Assembly: GCA_025267735.1 (NCBI GenBank)
Contig: CM046301.1
Span: 61,709,872-61,773,871 of the forward strand
Length of the DNA stretch: 64,000 nt
Direction of reading: 5' to 3'
Source: Mactra quadrangularis
Lineage: Eukaryota > Mollusca > Bivalvia > Venerida > Mactridae
Positions 10,901 to 25,900 of this stretch are shown in pieces. The position numbers and the translations under genes are program-made. The notes beneath the pieces were generated by a model, which had not been told where the DNA came from, did no database searches, and was given only the letters and a program-made list of their open reading frames with translations. How positions within the stretch are numbered: the stretch's first letter is position 1; every line of letters starts with the position of its first letter.

Positions 10901-13900
10901 TTTAAGATATGGGTTATGTGAACGCAAACTTTGCTTGAAGACCAAATATAACTGATAAAAGGCATTAATCTTAGTCAAACTGTGTAATCCAGTACACATA
11001 TTGTTATACTCTAACATAATACTTATAGAGGTGAAAATTAGGGAATGAATTTGTCTCTTGGTTGGTCTGCGTAGGATCAACCTAAAGTGTTGGGAGTGTT
11101 GGCCATTTAAATAAAAAATTAATTTGTGGTTTTATGAAAAAAGTGCATCTATCTTGCATCTGTAAAATTATGTTTTCTTAGCTCACTGGGTGAAATAAAG
11201 ATTGGCCTTACATAAAATTTGACTAATATCCTTTATTTTTTTGTATGTTTCAGAAAAAGCTCTTGATGAAAGCTGTGATACAGCTACTGAATGTTTAGAA
11301 GAAAATGCTCTATGTATTAAAAATAGATGTTCTTGCCCAAATACTATGTATAGGAGTGATCAAAATTGTTTGGAATGTAAGTCAGTACTTATTTGTGATA
11401 GATTTATAGCTGTGTCTGGTACCATGTCCCTTTCTCTCATGGTTAGACCTTTAGCTTCTCAATGTGCAAATATTGTTTCTTTGAATGTGCATCTATTGGT
11501 GGACATTGTCCCACTTTAATATTTACACAGGGGGTTTCCTCACACAGGGGATGTTAACATTTTAAAAGTCTATAATGAAACCTTACCAATAATCATGCCT
11601 GGAATCTGTCCTAATCAGGTACATCCATCGAGCTTGCAATGGAGTTAAGTGAAGAAATTCCTGATAAAAAAATATCTGTACAGAACACTTGATAGACAGA
11701 CAAAATGCTTACTTAACGTACCAGGGTTTGATTGGTCAAACAAATTAGCAATTAAAGCTGCGCATCTGTTTCACTGACTGTTATGATTTTAATTATTGTT
11801 GAAATGAATTATATGTTTAGATAATTTGAAGGACAAATGACGGTTATTGATCAATTCATCGCAAAACATTTACCATATTACATGAGCAATCATAAGAAAC
11901 ATGAAACATGATATATCTTTTTGTACTTATAACACCATTATATTTAGTCCTAAAATATTAACCTAAGCATCTAACTACCTTAATATAACAATTACAAGTT
12001 CACTTACATTAATCATGAGTTTCAGAATGCCTGTATATAATTAAACACATGTTTATGACAACCTTTGCGACTATAAATCAATTTTAAAAATACATGTAGC
12101 ATGTTATTGTACTTATCTTATGTAACTCATTTGCATATGTTAAACGCGTAAGTCCGCAATATTGTGTCATAATTTCAAAGTATTTATTCTAATGAAAACA
12201 CTATCAATTGTTCAGTACGTGCATTTTGCCCAAAGGTTAGGATAAAGCAGGATTATACATGAAGACAAAAATAGACAGTAAATACTGAGTTTAATATATT
12301 CTTGTATTTGGGTCAAGCTCAGGTTAATATTTCATACCATACATATCATTAACCCAATCATTGCATTCTGGATTTTATAAGATACTTGCTTTTTATGAAT
12401 GCCTGCTAACACCGTTTTTGTATAATTATATAGTTATGGAATTTAATGGTACTTGTATTGAAACCAAGCAGTGTTTAGTGGTTGACAGTGTTTGTCTAGA
12501 GACGAGATGTGTATGTCAGGATGAATATAGATATGATAAGATAAAAAACAGTTGTATAAAGAACATTAAATGTGAGTTCATTTATAGATTAAGTGTAAAA
12601 ATCTCATATGTCACAAGTCACGGTGTACTGTGGTAGATTGGTCTGTTTTATTCACCTGAGCTGTTATGGTGATACGTCAACAGTCACAAGTCAGAGTGTT
12701 CTGTGGTAGATCGATCTGCTCTTATCCATCTGAGCTGTTATGGTAAAATGGCATTGGGTTTTTAACCAATTTAAGTTCTTATAATGACAGACATTTGACT
12801 ATGTTTGTTAAGATTGGATAAAACCATTGCTTGACTCAGAGAGCAAATATACTAGCTGTCTTAACACTTTTCTGTCATCTTATGTTTTCAATTTATACAT
12901 TTCGGCAAGAAAGGGTTTATGATACTTAATACATAAAATTGATGATATTTATAATACATAAAAGCACAGTAAGAGTGGCAGAATGTCTCTGCCCACAAAT
13001 GTGTCTGAATAAAACCTTGTGAGTGTTATCTTGGTTGATTCCATAAAGGAATCTACATTCCTTCTATAAGATTGTTCATGGAATATATTCAAGGGACATC
13101 TGATTCTCTAAAGGAATCTACATGCCTTCTTTGAGTTTGTTCATGAAATATATTCAATGGACATCTGATTCTCTAAAGGAACCTACATGCCTTCTTTGAA
13201 ATTGTTCATGGAATATATTCAATGGACATCTGATTCTCTAAAGGAACCTACATGCCTTCTTTGAGATTGTTCATGGAATATGTTCAATGGATATCTGATT
13301 CTCTAAAGGAACCTACATGCCTTCTTTGAATTTGTTTATGACATTAATCATATGTTTCCAGATGGAACTTACCTGTTCTTGATATCTTTTTATAATCTTT
13401 TAACTATTTGTATTTTTGAGATACTCAAGTATCATGTTTCATAATTGTTAAGTTCTTGGCTGCCATGTTTATTTATTGCGTGAATTTTTCGTACATAGTA
13501 CTTCAAATTGTTTACATATTATATGTAAAATACTGCCAAAGTGTTATTTGCAACGAACTCAGTTTATGCCGATAACTTATTTGACTTGAATTCACTTGAC
13601 TTAAAAATGAGTATGCAGTATTTATTTTTTCAGATATATCACATGATGATACATGTACAGTGACTACACAGTGTTCAACATTTAGAAGTGAATGCTATGA
13701 AAAGACATGTATGTGTATTGGTGAATTCCCTTTGTATGATAAACAGAGCAATGAGTGTACAGGTTTGTATACTCCTTACAAAGTCCTTAAAAGCTGTCTA
13801 CCAGTGTCAAGGATTTAACACTTACTTTGGACCATAAACTTTTAAACTAACTTTAGTAAAACGACCTCTAATTTAATATTATATATAAATCAAAATTCAT

Positions 13901-16900
13901 AATTGATTCCAACAAGTCATCACATGGTCACCTTAAATATTTTTATATAAAGGTTTGGTGATAAGGATAGCACTCCAACTCAACACATTGCTATACCAGT
14001 ATTAAATACAGTCCATTCGCGTTCGCTCAAAACGCGTTCGCTCGTAATTACGGTTTCACTCGAGATCGTATCTTGGTCCCGATTGAATTTACTCTAAAGT
14101 TCATTTAAAAAAGATGCGATAACTCAAAATGCGTTGACTCGTATTTTACGTTAACTCGAGCTGGATTTCGAGTCCCGTCAATGATAAAATCACTTGAAAA
14201 TTACGCGCTGGCTCAAAGTATTGATTTTTGAAAATTTTCGCACCTTTCACGGCCAGGTATCATTATCCGATGAATAGCCTTTTGTTTGACGTGTCACTCG
14301 CCATTGAAAACTTATCAAATTAAATCAAACTGTGATAATGTAGAAGCCAAGATCTGTTTAATCTTGTTTAATTTAAACGTGTCATTACGTGTAATTAACT
14401 GAATTTTACATCTTACCTACCTGTACTGGTACAGCATATTAAATCGAACCTTATGACAGTATGTCGTACGTCGAGAAATGTTAGTTAAATAAAAGCAAGA
14501 TTGAACAAAATGCGTATTTTTTATATTTTAATTCCAGATAAAATTACTCATTCTTCACAAAAAATCGCGTACATATAAGTAAAGTTTTATTCACAACAAG
14601 GACGATAGCAAAAACAAAATGAGTTTCAAAGTGCATGTATATGTATTCTACATAAAACAAAGAAAGGTTAAAATTGAGGACATTGACATCATCAAGTTTA
14701 ACAAAATGAACAATTTTATGTTATGTTAAATGCACTTAACAAGAACACATTTAAAATTAGGAAAAATAACACCATTGAATTATAACATGTCTTTTATTCA
14801 AACTCAAATCTACATCAACATCTAATATTGTGACAGCGTGAGACGACGCCATTCGGAACAACCTCGGCGATCATCTACGAAGATATACCTCGGAAATCAG
14901 ACGTAGAAGGATTACAACCAAGTTATAAGGTCCGGCGATAGTCACTTTTATGTCAACATTTTATAATAACATTGTTTCACGCTTTATCACATCGTTTCAT
15001 TCGTACAATATCTCACGAGTCGTATTTCTGTGTAGTTAAGACTATATTACCACAGAAACCGAAATTCCTAGATCTACTTTTTCACCTTATGTTATTCGAG
15101 GTTTATATGCGTAGAAGATCGCAGAGGTTGTTCCGAATGAGACGACGCCTTTAAAGTGAATATCACGATGTAGAAAAATACAGATAAGATGGCGGATCTG
15201 TTATACGTTAACTCGAGATCGCGTTCGCTCGAGCATTTTTTGAAGTCCCGTCCGATTTCGAACGAACGCGAATGGACTGTAGATTCAAAATGGGTCTGTA
15301 GCACAATTGGTAGTGTGCTGTTATTTAGAATCTAGTGTCCCAATAGGGGTACATGTTCAAATCCTGACTGGGAAGGTTATACCCTTTTATGAAAATTTGG
15401 CAAGAATGTCAATTTTCCTCCATTAATTTAACATATGGAGAAATTTCTTGCTTTGTCATGGTAATTAAAGCTTGTCCTATTGCCCCTGACGACCCATATT
15501 TGGGCAACCTGTTACAGCTATTAAAGACATGGTTTGGGTTTGTTAAAATATTCAGACAACCTAGTTTAAAAATTAGTGTTGAGCTCTGCTTGTGGAAGGG
15601 TACTTAAGCACTGGTTTTAGACAAGGATTCAGGAAAGCTAAGTTAGGTGGTATGAACACCATAAAATAACCTAAGCTGTGTTGACACAGACTTAAACCAA
15701 GTATAAAAAAGCTTCAATTACTACTTATTAATGTTTTGATCAATCACTAGGTAATGTTATTTTTTCTTCAAGTCTGTATGGATAAGCCTGATTTAAAATG
15801 AATACTTTAGGGATTGCCAATTGTTCCAAGCTGATTTCTATTGATTTTGGGACGCAGTGATCAAAGGACAAAGCAGTTTGATTTTAGAATGTAAACATCT
15901 TTACCAGGTACCTTCATAACAGCCCTTACATGTAAGGTCATCTTATTTGTGGTCAGCTCATTATGTTGATTTCAAATGATTTAGAGGATAGGAGGTCAAA
16001 GGTCATTTAAACTTCTATCATAAAATATCTTGTTCTGAAAATTTCTTGATAATCCCTCTACTAAATGTCGTCAAATCTTGTGAATAGTCTGTGGGACAAT
16101 GATTCCTATTGTATGGACAAAAAGTTACTGTCGGCAAATAGAAAAAAAAGAATGTACAAATGATAATGTTTTGTCTTTCAGTGCCTAATACTATTTGTAT
16201 TAATAATGTAGGACAGTTTGGGCATATTAAAATGTACTATTTTTAGTTGACTGAAAGTAAATGTAGTTGCAAAAATGTACTATTATAAATGTGTAAATTG
16301 TCGTTTCCATTTGATATTAAGATAAATAATTTGAATCATAATTTATATATTTCAGATTCTGAGTTGACTAAATTGGAGATTATTTGTAAGTGTTTTTATT
16401 TCCATTCATTTAACTTCCTCTCAAATCAGTTGGTGTTTGTCTGTTGGCCTTTAGACTGGTTCTAACAGTGACAGATTAATCACCCAATTTCCCTAGTTAT
16501 ATCATTTTGTAGTCCTTCTGACTGTGGTGTGAATCCTAGACACAGTAGTAAGTTTTCTAAGAGAGACATATCTTTGTGGAGATTGGTTATGAAATACTTT
16601 CAATGACCATTCTATGTATCAACTAGGACACTGGCAGTGGTATGTGCTTAGTACAGAGATGAAAGTCTGTCCAGGGATAAAGCCAAAGAATCATTGAAAT
16701 GCAGTGCACAAGACCTATACATTGTACATTTATCCTTTATAATTTTCTTTCTGAAATCATAGAACAGAACAGATGTTTCATTAAAGATTTGTATGACTAC
16801 ACATATCTTACAAAATATTCAATTAATTCAAATATAATACAGACCAATGATTTGACAAATTTAATAAGAAAAAAACAATGCATACATGTACGGTATATAT

Positions 16901-19900
16901 TGGACTTCACATACAAAATTGAGTGTTGTAAAATATACTACTGTACAATTTATTAGAGTGGTATTTCATTGATTAGTCAAGGTTTATTTCTTGCAATACT
17001 TGATCCAACATATGATGCGCAACGTGAGAAAAGGGCCCTTAAGGTCAAATTTTTCGAAATTGAGATTTTTACAGAAAATGAAAGAGTAGGCTTTGCACTT
17101 TCCAAAAATGTATAATTTATTAAAATATCCCAATTCATGACGTTGCTATGGTGTTTTGAAATTCGATAATCGGTACAAGAAAATAAAGCGACGTCATGTT
17201 AACGTCGCGTTTTTCGTAAGTTATATAGCAGGTTAATAACTTGGTCATTTCACTGCATAAAGCATTGGGAACTAGTTTTAACACCAAAGTTTTTTAAAAA
17301 TTCAATATTCTTTACATTAATCATTAAAAACAGCTTACATTTGAATTGATTTAGAGTTTACGATTGACGTAAATATGTCTTCATAAATGAGTCCAAATAA
17401 CAAGTGGCAGTCTTTACTGACAGTGTATAAACAACTATATTTTGTAGTCCCGACAAATAACTTCAATGTCATTAGCATCAATTATTATTGTAAAACAATT
17501 ATAGACTTAAACTGACGGCATTGTTTTTTAGGGTACAACAAAAACATTGTGGAGGTCTATTGTTGTCGCATTCGGAACTACCTCGGCGATTTTCCACGCA
17601 AATACACCTCGGATATCACGAGGAGCGAAAGCAGTTCCATCATAGAATGCAGCCTCGTTCCCGACGTTTGGAACGCTGGCACACACCAAAAATGACGGAC
17701 GATTATTGGCAGTTAAAGCTCTTCAATGCCTGTAACTGATATTCACTCAAATCAAAGTTGATCCTCAAACATTTTTGTGTACTCGATACTTTCTGCAAAA
17801 TGATCTGCCATGTTGGTTGTTTACATCGGCACTACTTAACCTATGAGGTTAATCGCCTGACCTCATAACTTTGTTATATTTCTACTACGATTGATATCCG
17901 AGGTGTATCTTCGTAGATGATCGCCGAGGTCGTTCCGAATGTTGTTGTCGATGTCCATCGACGTCAAATTTCCTTTGAATTTATTGTAAGTGCGTTTTTA
18001 CACAGTAAATCATCTATTTATAGAATGTCCATACTCCTCGCAGTGCTTACGTAACGCTTTGTTATTTTTACAAATTGTAAATTAAATCTATTTTTTAATG
18101 TTTTATCTTCATGTACTTTGAACGTTGAAAGACTCAATTTGTAGAAAATATTGAATTGTAACAGAAAAGATGAAAAAAATCGGCTCTCTAAGAGACCAAT
18201 TTACTTGTGGTGGCAGTGGTTATTGATTAAATAAAAGGGAAATAACCGCTGCGGGGAGTTTGAGGCAACCCTCGATATGGTTGTGGTACAATTGAAGAAA
18301 CTGAGCATTACTTTGGAAATCCGGTTCTGAATCATGGAAGCTGCAAGTTATTTCAAGCTACATTAAAGTTTGACATAAGTATGGATCTGACGATGTCCTG
18401 TGTTTATGTTGCATGCTTCATTATTGGCGAGGGTTAATGCCATTTTATGACAAAATCAGGTTTTTAAGATTTTTATTGTAAGGCCTGTTCATGTGTTTAT
18501 CAGATTCAAACATGAAGTAAGATAAAAGATCACTGTGGTACACACAAAATACACTTAATAATACCATCATTTTTTTCAATGAACTGTTTATTTATTCATA
18601 GGTAAGTAAAAAGTATTTACAGTTTAGTATGGCGGAAATGATATTTTCTAACGAACTATTGGTTGGTTGTATGGTAAGAAAGAAACACGCCTTATACTTA
18701 TACCAATTTGGTGTTTTCTTACAATGGTAGAGAGATGGAAACACAACGTATCTAATACTGTTATTTCATACGATGTTACACCCTTGTTAAACAGACAATT
18801 TATTAACAACGGGTTCACCTTGTCTCACAAGTGTTACCTAGCTGGGCAAATGTAATGTATTTCTTAGATCCAACTGCTAGATAAGCAATCTTGATTAAAA
18901 CCCGAACTAAAATTTTCCGCTCCACTACTCACTAATTTAGATCTGACCTTTTTCAAACGAGGATCACGTTCAGGTGACCTTTTCTCATCATAATATTAAT
19001 GACGAAATTGTTATGATACATAACTTGTTTATATCGTCTACGTCACGCAATTTGAAATGAGCCGTCCAATGGCAGACTGTGAATAATACCGCTGTTGAAT
19101 TAGTTTGCAAACATTGGTCTAAAATTAGAAATTACAAAATCAAAATTTGATTAATAGTGATTCGTCTAGTCGACATAAAGGTCATCTCGACGTGACCCTG
19201 CATTGAGAAAGTAGAGATCCTGTACGACAATGCTCTACATGATATCTGTTTACGGAGATTGCTAGATAAGGTAATTAGCAAGTAGTATAATTTGCTGATA
19301 AATTTTTTGGTCAATGATGTAAAGTTGAGCTTTATTAAGTCAAATTAAGAAAAGAAGAATGAATGTAGGTAGATATCTAGCAAGGCCAAACCTAAAGCCT
19401 ACATTGTGACAGCTCGAGCTGCTGAAGTACAGATTGTTTCTTTTTGGTAACAAATTTCAGTTTTAATTTAAATGACCATTTGAATTATAGACGATAGCAA
19501 TATAATATAACAGCAAAACCAGGTTTTGTAGGCTAGTGATTACACATGTTTGCATTCGATGCAATAGATGCATAGGCCTGATTTAATCTCTTCATAGTGA
19601 TAACAGATCCGACTCTATATGCCTAGACTGATGATTAAACATTTTAAAACATCAAGGACATTTCAATTTCGATAGGGACGACATTTTTATTCTTATTTTG
19701 CGTAACCTATTCACAAAATTTCACGATCAAACAAAGATTATAAGTTGTACAGAATCAAAATTCTGAAGAAAAAAGTCGAGTCCGCATTAAAGATTATAGC
19801 GTGTGCTCTATTCCCGAGTGTGCATGTGTACCCGTAGTTACGTGTAAACAATTTGTTGGCGACGCGCGTTTTGAAGCTGTAACTAACGTCAGTTTAAAGC

Positions 19901-22900
19901 TATAGTACCGAAATTATGCAAGCAATTCTCTCGAAAAAACGTTTATGTGTTGCTTATCTATTTAGTAATCCAATGCTAAAGCAAAACTTATACAGTACAC
20001 GTCTAACACGTTACTCTAGTTAAAGAAAATTCAACACCACAGGACGGCTCGGCACGTTGACGAAAGTTGGACGGAAAACACAAATCACGACTATAAACAA
20101 TCCTTATTTTTTAGCTATGTGTTACCACTTTCTTCAAACAATGACAGTAAATCAGTCATAGTTTACAAAACATCGATTTATTCCCTTTAATTAAAGCAAG
20201 ATAGCCAGTTAAATATAAGTATAAACAATGCAATAATCACTGACGTGACACGTGTACGCTAAAATTGACCTCGATAACGTTATTGGCGTTTACCGCAAAC
20301 GACGTCAAACAGCTTAAGGGCCCTTTTCTCGCGTTGCGCATCATATGTACTTGTAATAAATGACCTACAATTATAACTAGTAGTATTGCAGCACCACTCA
20401 GAGGTTCTCAACAAAAATTTTACCAATTGGGTCAATATTTCCCCATTTAGAGGCAATCATTCTTTATAATAAAGCTTGTTATATGAGTCCTTAGACTTTG
20501 CTCTTGGATGAAAAATAATGTACTTATGTCCTTTTTCTTTGATTTCCTTTACAGTGATTGCAGTAGGTTTAGTTATCTTTCTTCTCCTGTGTGTTCTTGG
20601 TGTTCTGTGTGTTATTTACCGTAAGAAGATTAAAAAATTCTCATGCTGTAAAGATGATGCTAAAAGGCCAGAAGTAAAGTCAAAAGGTATTACAGTGTTT
20701 ATTATATGTAGTCTGAAAAACCTGGCTTGTTAGCTCAGCCAATTGCTAGTCTGACTATAAAGCCAGGAGTTGGGGGTTCAGAATTAGAATAGTTTACCGT
20801 TTTTATAATATTTTAAAGTTATCAGTTTCATTTCTCCCACAGATTTCTCCCAATGAACTAGCACTTGGTTATGTATGTGAACAAATGTGTTGTTATTCTA
20901 ATTTAAAGGTCACACTGGGAATGGTCTATTACCTTGACAGGACTTACATACTTTGAGGAGTTTAGGGTTTGTCATTAAATATTTTCTATGGCTGTTCTCC
21001 AACCAACTTCTGTATCAAGTAGGTCAGTTGTCAATCACTGATAGGGTTATTTGCTATAGTAATATATTTAAGAGACCTAGACCTGTCCTGGGACCTCTAA
21101 TATAATGTCAACAGTTGTGATATGACTGAAAAATGTTAAAAGGGGTGTGAATCTCCTTAGATTACATTCCATTATTGTTACTAGTGTACTCAAATCATCT
21201 TACAGTATGTTGTATGAACATAATTGTCCAAAAATACAACCAAGCAATGAATAAGTCAAAGTATTCTCCAGAACAGGGAAGATATTTTATTTCAGATGCG
21301 CTTTACAGTTGTTTTATTTCAGTGTGTTTTTGGTCTTGCATTTGTTTTACATTGCATTATTCACTTAGCTTACAATCAAACTTATTGTTTGTGCTACCAT
21401 TCAACAGAAATATAATAACTATAAAGTAAATAATGGAGTTACTTTATCCAAAACTTGTCAATAATTCCTAAATTAGCTGGTAGCTAAGAAGTTTCTGATT
21501 GATTTTGTTATTTGTTGGAAAGATGTTAGACTACCTGTGCCTATATTGTATGAAAAATTTGTTAAGATAATTAATCCTGTTATTTCTTGGCCATTTTTAG
21601 CTCGACTATTCGGGGAATAGTGGGGCTATCCTACTCAGCTGTGCGTCTGCGTTGGCGTAACACTAAAACTTTGTGTTTACGGGGTTACTATTGAAGGTCA
21701 AATAACAAGTTACATAACTCTTGGATTAATTTGGACTGAAGTATGGCCCTTTTATACTTAGAAATTTCTTGGTTAAGTTTTTAGGTGCAACATTTTATCT
21801 TTGCAACTACTAGAGGGATTCACTTGAAACCTCACATATGTCTACAGGGTTACCATTGGACTTCAGATACCAAGTTACATAACTCTTGGATGAATTTGGA
21901 CTGAATTATGGCCCTTTTATACTTAGAAAATTTATTGGTTAAGTTTTTAGGTGCGACATTTTATCTTTGCAACTACTGAAGGGATTTATGGGGGCACTAA
22001 TTGAAGACAAAGTTGTTGCTGTTGTTTACACAAATACCCGGAATAGTCGAGTGCGCTGTCCGTGGACTGCTCTTGATTTACTTTTATCTTTTCCATGAAG
22101 GGAAGTAGAATAGTGAATACTATTTAGAATAAAAGAGTAGAACAGAAAACATTTTTTTTTACTTTTGGTAAATGAACAAGTGCCTTTTGAAGACATAAAA
22201 ATCATTATTAAAAGTTTTATTTTGTGTACAGTGAAAATTCTTTTAAACAAATGTATCTACAATTCTTGGCATTGCCATTAAGTTTTGAGACATTGTTTAC
22301 AATATCAGAATATTTATTTGCATAACTGTATATATTAAGGTTCTTGATGAATTGTATAGTATGAATTATACATAATAACTGGGCTTTTGTAGACGAAATC
22401 ATGGTTGTTTACTTTTGGTTTTTTTAAGATGAAAATGAACTTGAACCTCTAAATGGAGTTGGTGAGACACCTACATTTCCACAAGGTATTCCAGATGGAG
22501 AAGGTACTTGTACATTGAGGGTTGCTTGCAAGACTGTAGTAACTCGCTCTTTAATGCAATGCACTTACTACAGTCTTGCAGGCAACCCTCGTCATATCAT
22601 TTGTTTATAAGTATATGTTTTACTCACTGTAATGATTTTTCTGGCAAATTTCAGTTTTACAGTTTCATAGATTGTCTTAATTTACAACATATTTAACAAT
22701 TAACAATTACTCAACCACAAATTGATAGAATTTTAAATGATAAAGCGCAAATGAAAACCTTGTTACAATGTGTCGCTAGTAAAACAGTTTCAATACTTCA
22801 AAGGGTGTGGCCAATTAATTGGATCAAATGACCCTATCCTTTGACATGGTGCCAGGTGGGGGTATCACAACTCAGTGATAGCTCTAGTTTTTTATACGCT

Positions 22901-25900
22901 CGTTTTGAAAAAACGGACGTATTATGTTATGATGTTGTCCGTCTGTCCGTTTGCCGTCTGTCCATCCGTGGACAATTGCTTGTCCGGATGATAACTCAAG
23001 AAAGGATGTACCTAGGTTCCTCAAATTTTATTTGTGGATAGCCCTTTGGTGGAGGAGGTTCCCTATTGATTTTGAGACCCCAGGGTCAAAGGTCAAGGTC
23101 ACTGGGACTTAAAATAGGTAAAACTTGTCCGGACAATAACTGAACTACCAATGTACCTAGGTTCACCAAATTTTATGTAAGAGTAGCCCATGTGTCAAAG
23201 ATGTTCCCTATTGGTTTTGGGGCCCCTGGGTCAAAGGTCAAGGTCACAGTGGCGTCATATGGGTAAAAAACTTGTCCTGACAATAACTGAACAACCAATC
23301 TACCTAGGTTCACCAAATTTTATGTGAGAGTAGCCCATGTGTCAAAGATGTTCCCAATTGGTTTTGGGACCCCTGGGTCAAAGGTCAAGGTCACAGGGGC
23401 ATCATATTGAAAAACCTTGTCCGGACGATAACTCAACAACGACTGTACCTAGGTTCACCAAATTTTATGTGAAGGTAGCCCATGTGTCAAGGATGTGCCC
23501 TCCTCTCTTTTTGGGACCTCTTCGTGGTGAGGAGGAGTAACATGTGCCCATTATGTAGGTGCTTTTAGTGCCTGCATGATGGGCATATGGCCAACACCAA
23601 AACTGCCCGTTTGGCGTGGGCAGCGTCCCGTAACCGGGAAAGGAGGATCCTGGTAGTTGAGGGAGACCCAGGGATCTCCAGTCTTTCCATCACACTACTT
23701 TGGCCTCTGATTCAGGGTAGACGGGTGTCCAAGTGGGCCCGACTTGGTCAATCGGCTGGTCATGCCTTGCCCTTGAATAGTTGCATACTTGCAAAAGCCA
23801 TTTCATTCATGTAAGTTCACGTACTCCTTTATGTGCACTTTCTCAAAATAATTAACATTACTAGCATACACACAATTTGAAAAAACATAAGTGTACTCCA
23901 TTACGGTCTGTGTTTGCTTACTGAATTTAAAGTACTTTCTTTTAATATGTTCAAAACACCTATTCAAGAAGGCGGTGGCTCATGGGCCAATTGTGTTGAT
24001 TGTAATCATTTGCAATTACATGCAAGTATATCTCTCATGTATCCTAGTGGTGCGGAGGATGGATACCCGCCTCCATTGCACTTCCCCTTGTTGGAGTCCG
24101 AGGTGGCTGGGGAACCTGAGAGATGAATCATTATTATCTCAACCATGGATCCTTTAACCTCTTCTAAAAAACGTAAGTCTGACGAATCACCCAACATTTC
24201 AAATGAACAATCAAGTCAATCATCTTTTCCACGCTTTCTCGTAGTAGAAGCGTTGGGTGATGAAAAATTAGCACAGCTGAACCCGTTTGTCATTGAAAAG
24301 TAAATTTCTGCACTCATAGGAACTCCAAAATAGGTCAGGAAGCTCCGTGGTGGAGAACTCCTGATCGAGGTGCAAAGAAAACAACAATCTGATAATTTGC
24401 TTAAATTAAGATCCTTTTTCAATATTAAATCTTTTTGCACTGCACACAATACCCTCAATTCATCCAAAGGAGTCATTCGCTGCCCTGACCTTGCAGAAAT
24501 GTCAGAGGCAGACATAGTAAAAGAGCTAAGCTCTCAATGTGTTTCAAATGCCAAACATATTCTATCCACCAGAGACGGTAAACATGTTCCCACACACACA
24601 TACATTTTAACTTTTGATACCCCAATTCTTCCATCCTCACTTCGAGTTGGGTATCTCAACGTTCGCGTTGAGATGTACATACCAAACCCAATGCAGTGTT
24701 ACAAATGCTTTAAATATGGACATCATGAAACTAAATGCACTAGAGAGAATATATGCCGTAAATGTAGTACTTCTCATGCTGGTCCGCTTGAAAACTGTTC
24801 AAATGATGTCAAATGTTTAAACTATGGGGGTAATCATTTTGCAAACTCCCGTTCGTGCTTAGTCTGGAAGACAGAAAAAGAAGTTCTCCGTGTTAAATAT
24901 ACACAATGTTTATCTTTTCCTGATGCACGCAAGCTTGTAGAAAGTTCCAAGAATAATTCTTATTCAGCTGTTGTATCAAAACCAGTTAAGATGGTTGATT
25001 CTGCTGTGCAGGTCAATTTATGTAAGTGTTCTCCTCTTGAAATCACTCCAGTGCAAAAACCCTCTCCTATTCGTTCACGTAATACGTCCAAAGCAAGTAC
25101 AAGTTCACAGACAACATCTACAAGTACCTCATCTGTACCTCAGAGACGGGTCTCACAGGCTTCTCCGTCTCCTGAGCGGGTGATTCAAAGGTAATCACCC
25201 AAAAAGAAGGTCGTCCTAACCGACCGAGTTAGAAAAGCGGAGAGGGACCCTGTCCCGTCCTCCAACCGATTCGAGGCTCTTATGAGTGACATCGAGTCGA
25301 TGGAGGACGAGGACATGGGTGTCCACAGCTCTCCTCCCCGGACTTCGGCCCGAAGTCCTGTTAAGTTTCCGAAGTAAGTTTTTTACTTTTCGTTGAACCA
25401 TGAATCAAACTATACTTCAATGGAATTGTCGTGGTCTTAAATCAAATTACAACGATTTACTTGTCATATTATCGAAATACTCCCCGAAAGTTGTCTGTCT
25501 TCAAGAAACATTCCTATCTACAAATGATAAAACATCAATAAAGGACTATACGCTTTATAATAAAATTTGCACAGACACAATAAGAGCATCTGGTGGCTCA
25601 ACAATTGCGGTTTCAAACTGTATCCCTCAACGACAAATTCAGGTACGAACTAATCTGCAAGCCGTAGCCGTTGAAGTAACTTTGCACAGACCTATAACAA
25701 TGTGCTCCTTATATCTCCCTCCCAATTTATCTATAACTGTTGAAGACCTAGAAAATTTAACTAAACAACTCCCAGAACCATTCTTTTTACTCGGCGATTT
25801 TAATGCGCATAATCCAATATGGGGAAGTACATCTACGAATAATAAAGGCAGCATTACCGAAAAGTTCATTGATAATGTTCAACTATGCCTTTTAAATAAC

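Larger units (their letters stand above)
17013..20343. mobile_element. 3.3 kb TIR element with nested MITEs
   Basis: The 31 bp inverted termini at 17013-17043 and 20313-20343 start TGATGCGCAACG and continue into GAGAAAAGGGCCCTTAAG, with one mismatch. They are flanked by TA. No transposase ORF was recognised. The body carries an M2 MITE (17570-17940), a small TIR repeat (18015-18275) and an M1 MITE (18886-19261). It is non-autonomous or decayed, and its superfamily is unresolved. Confidence 0.8.
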
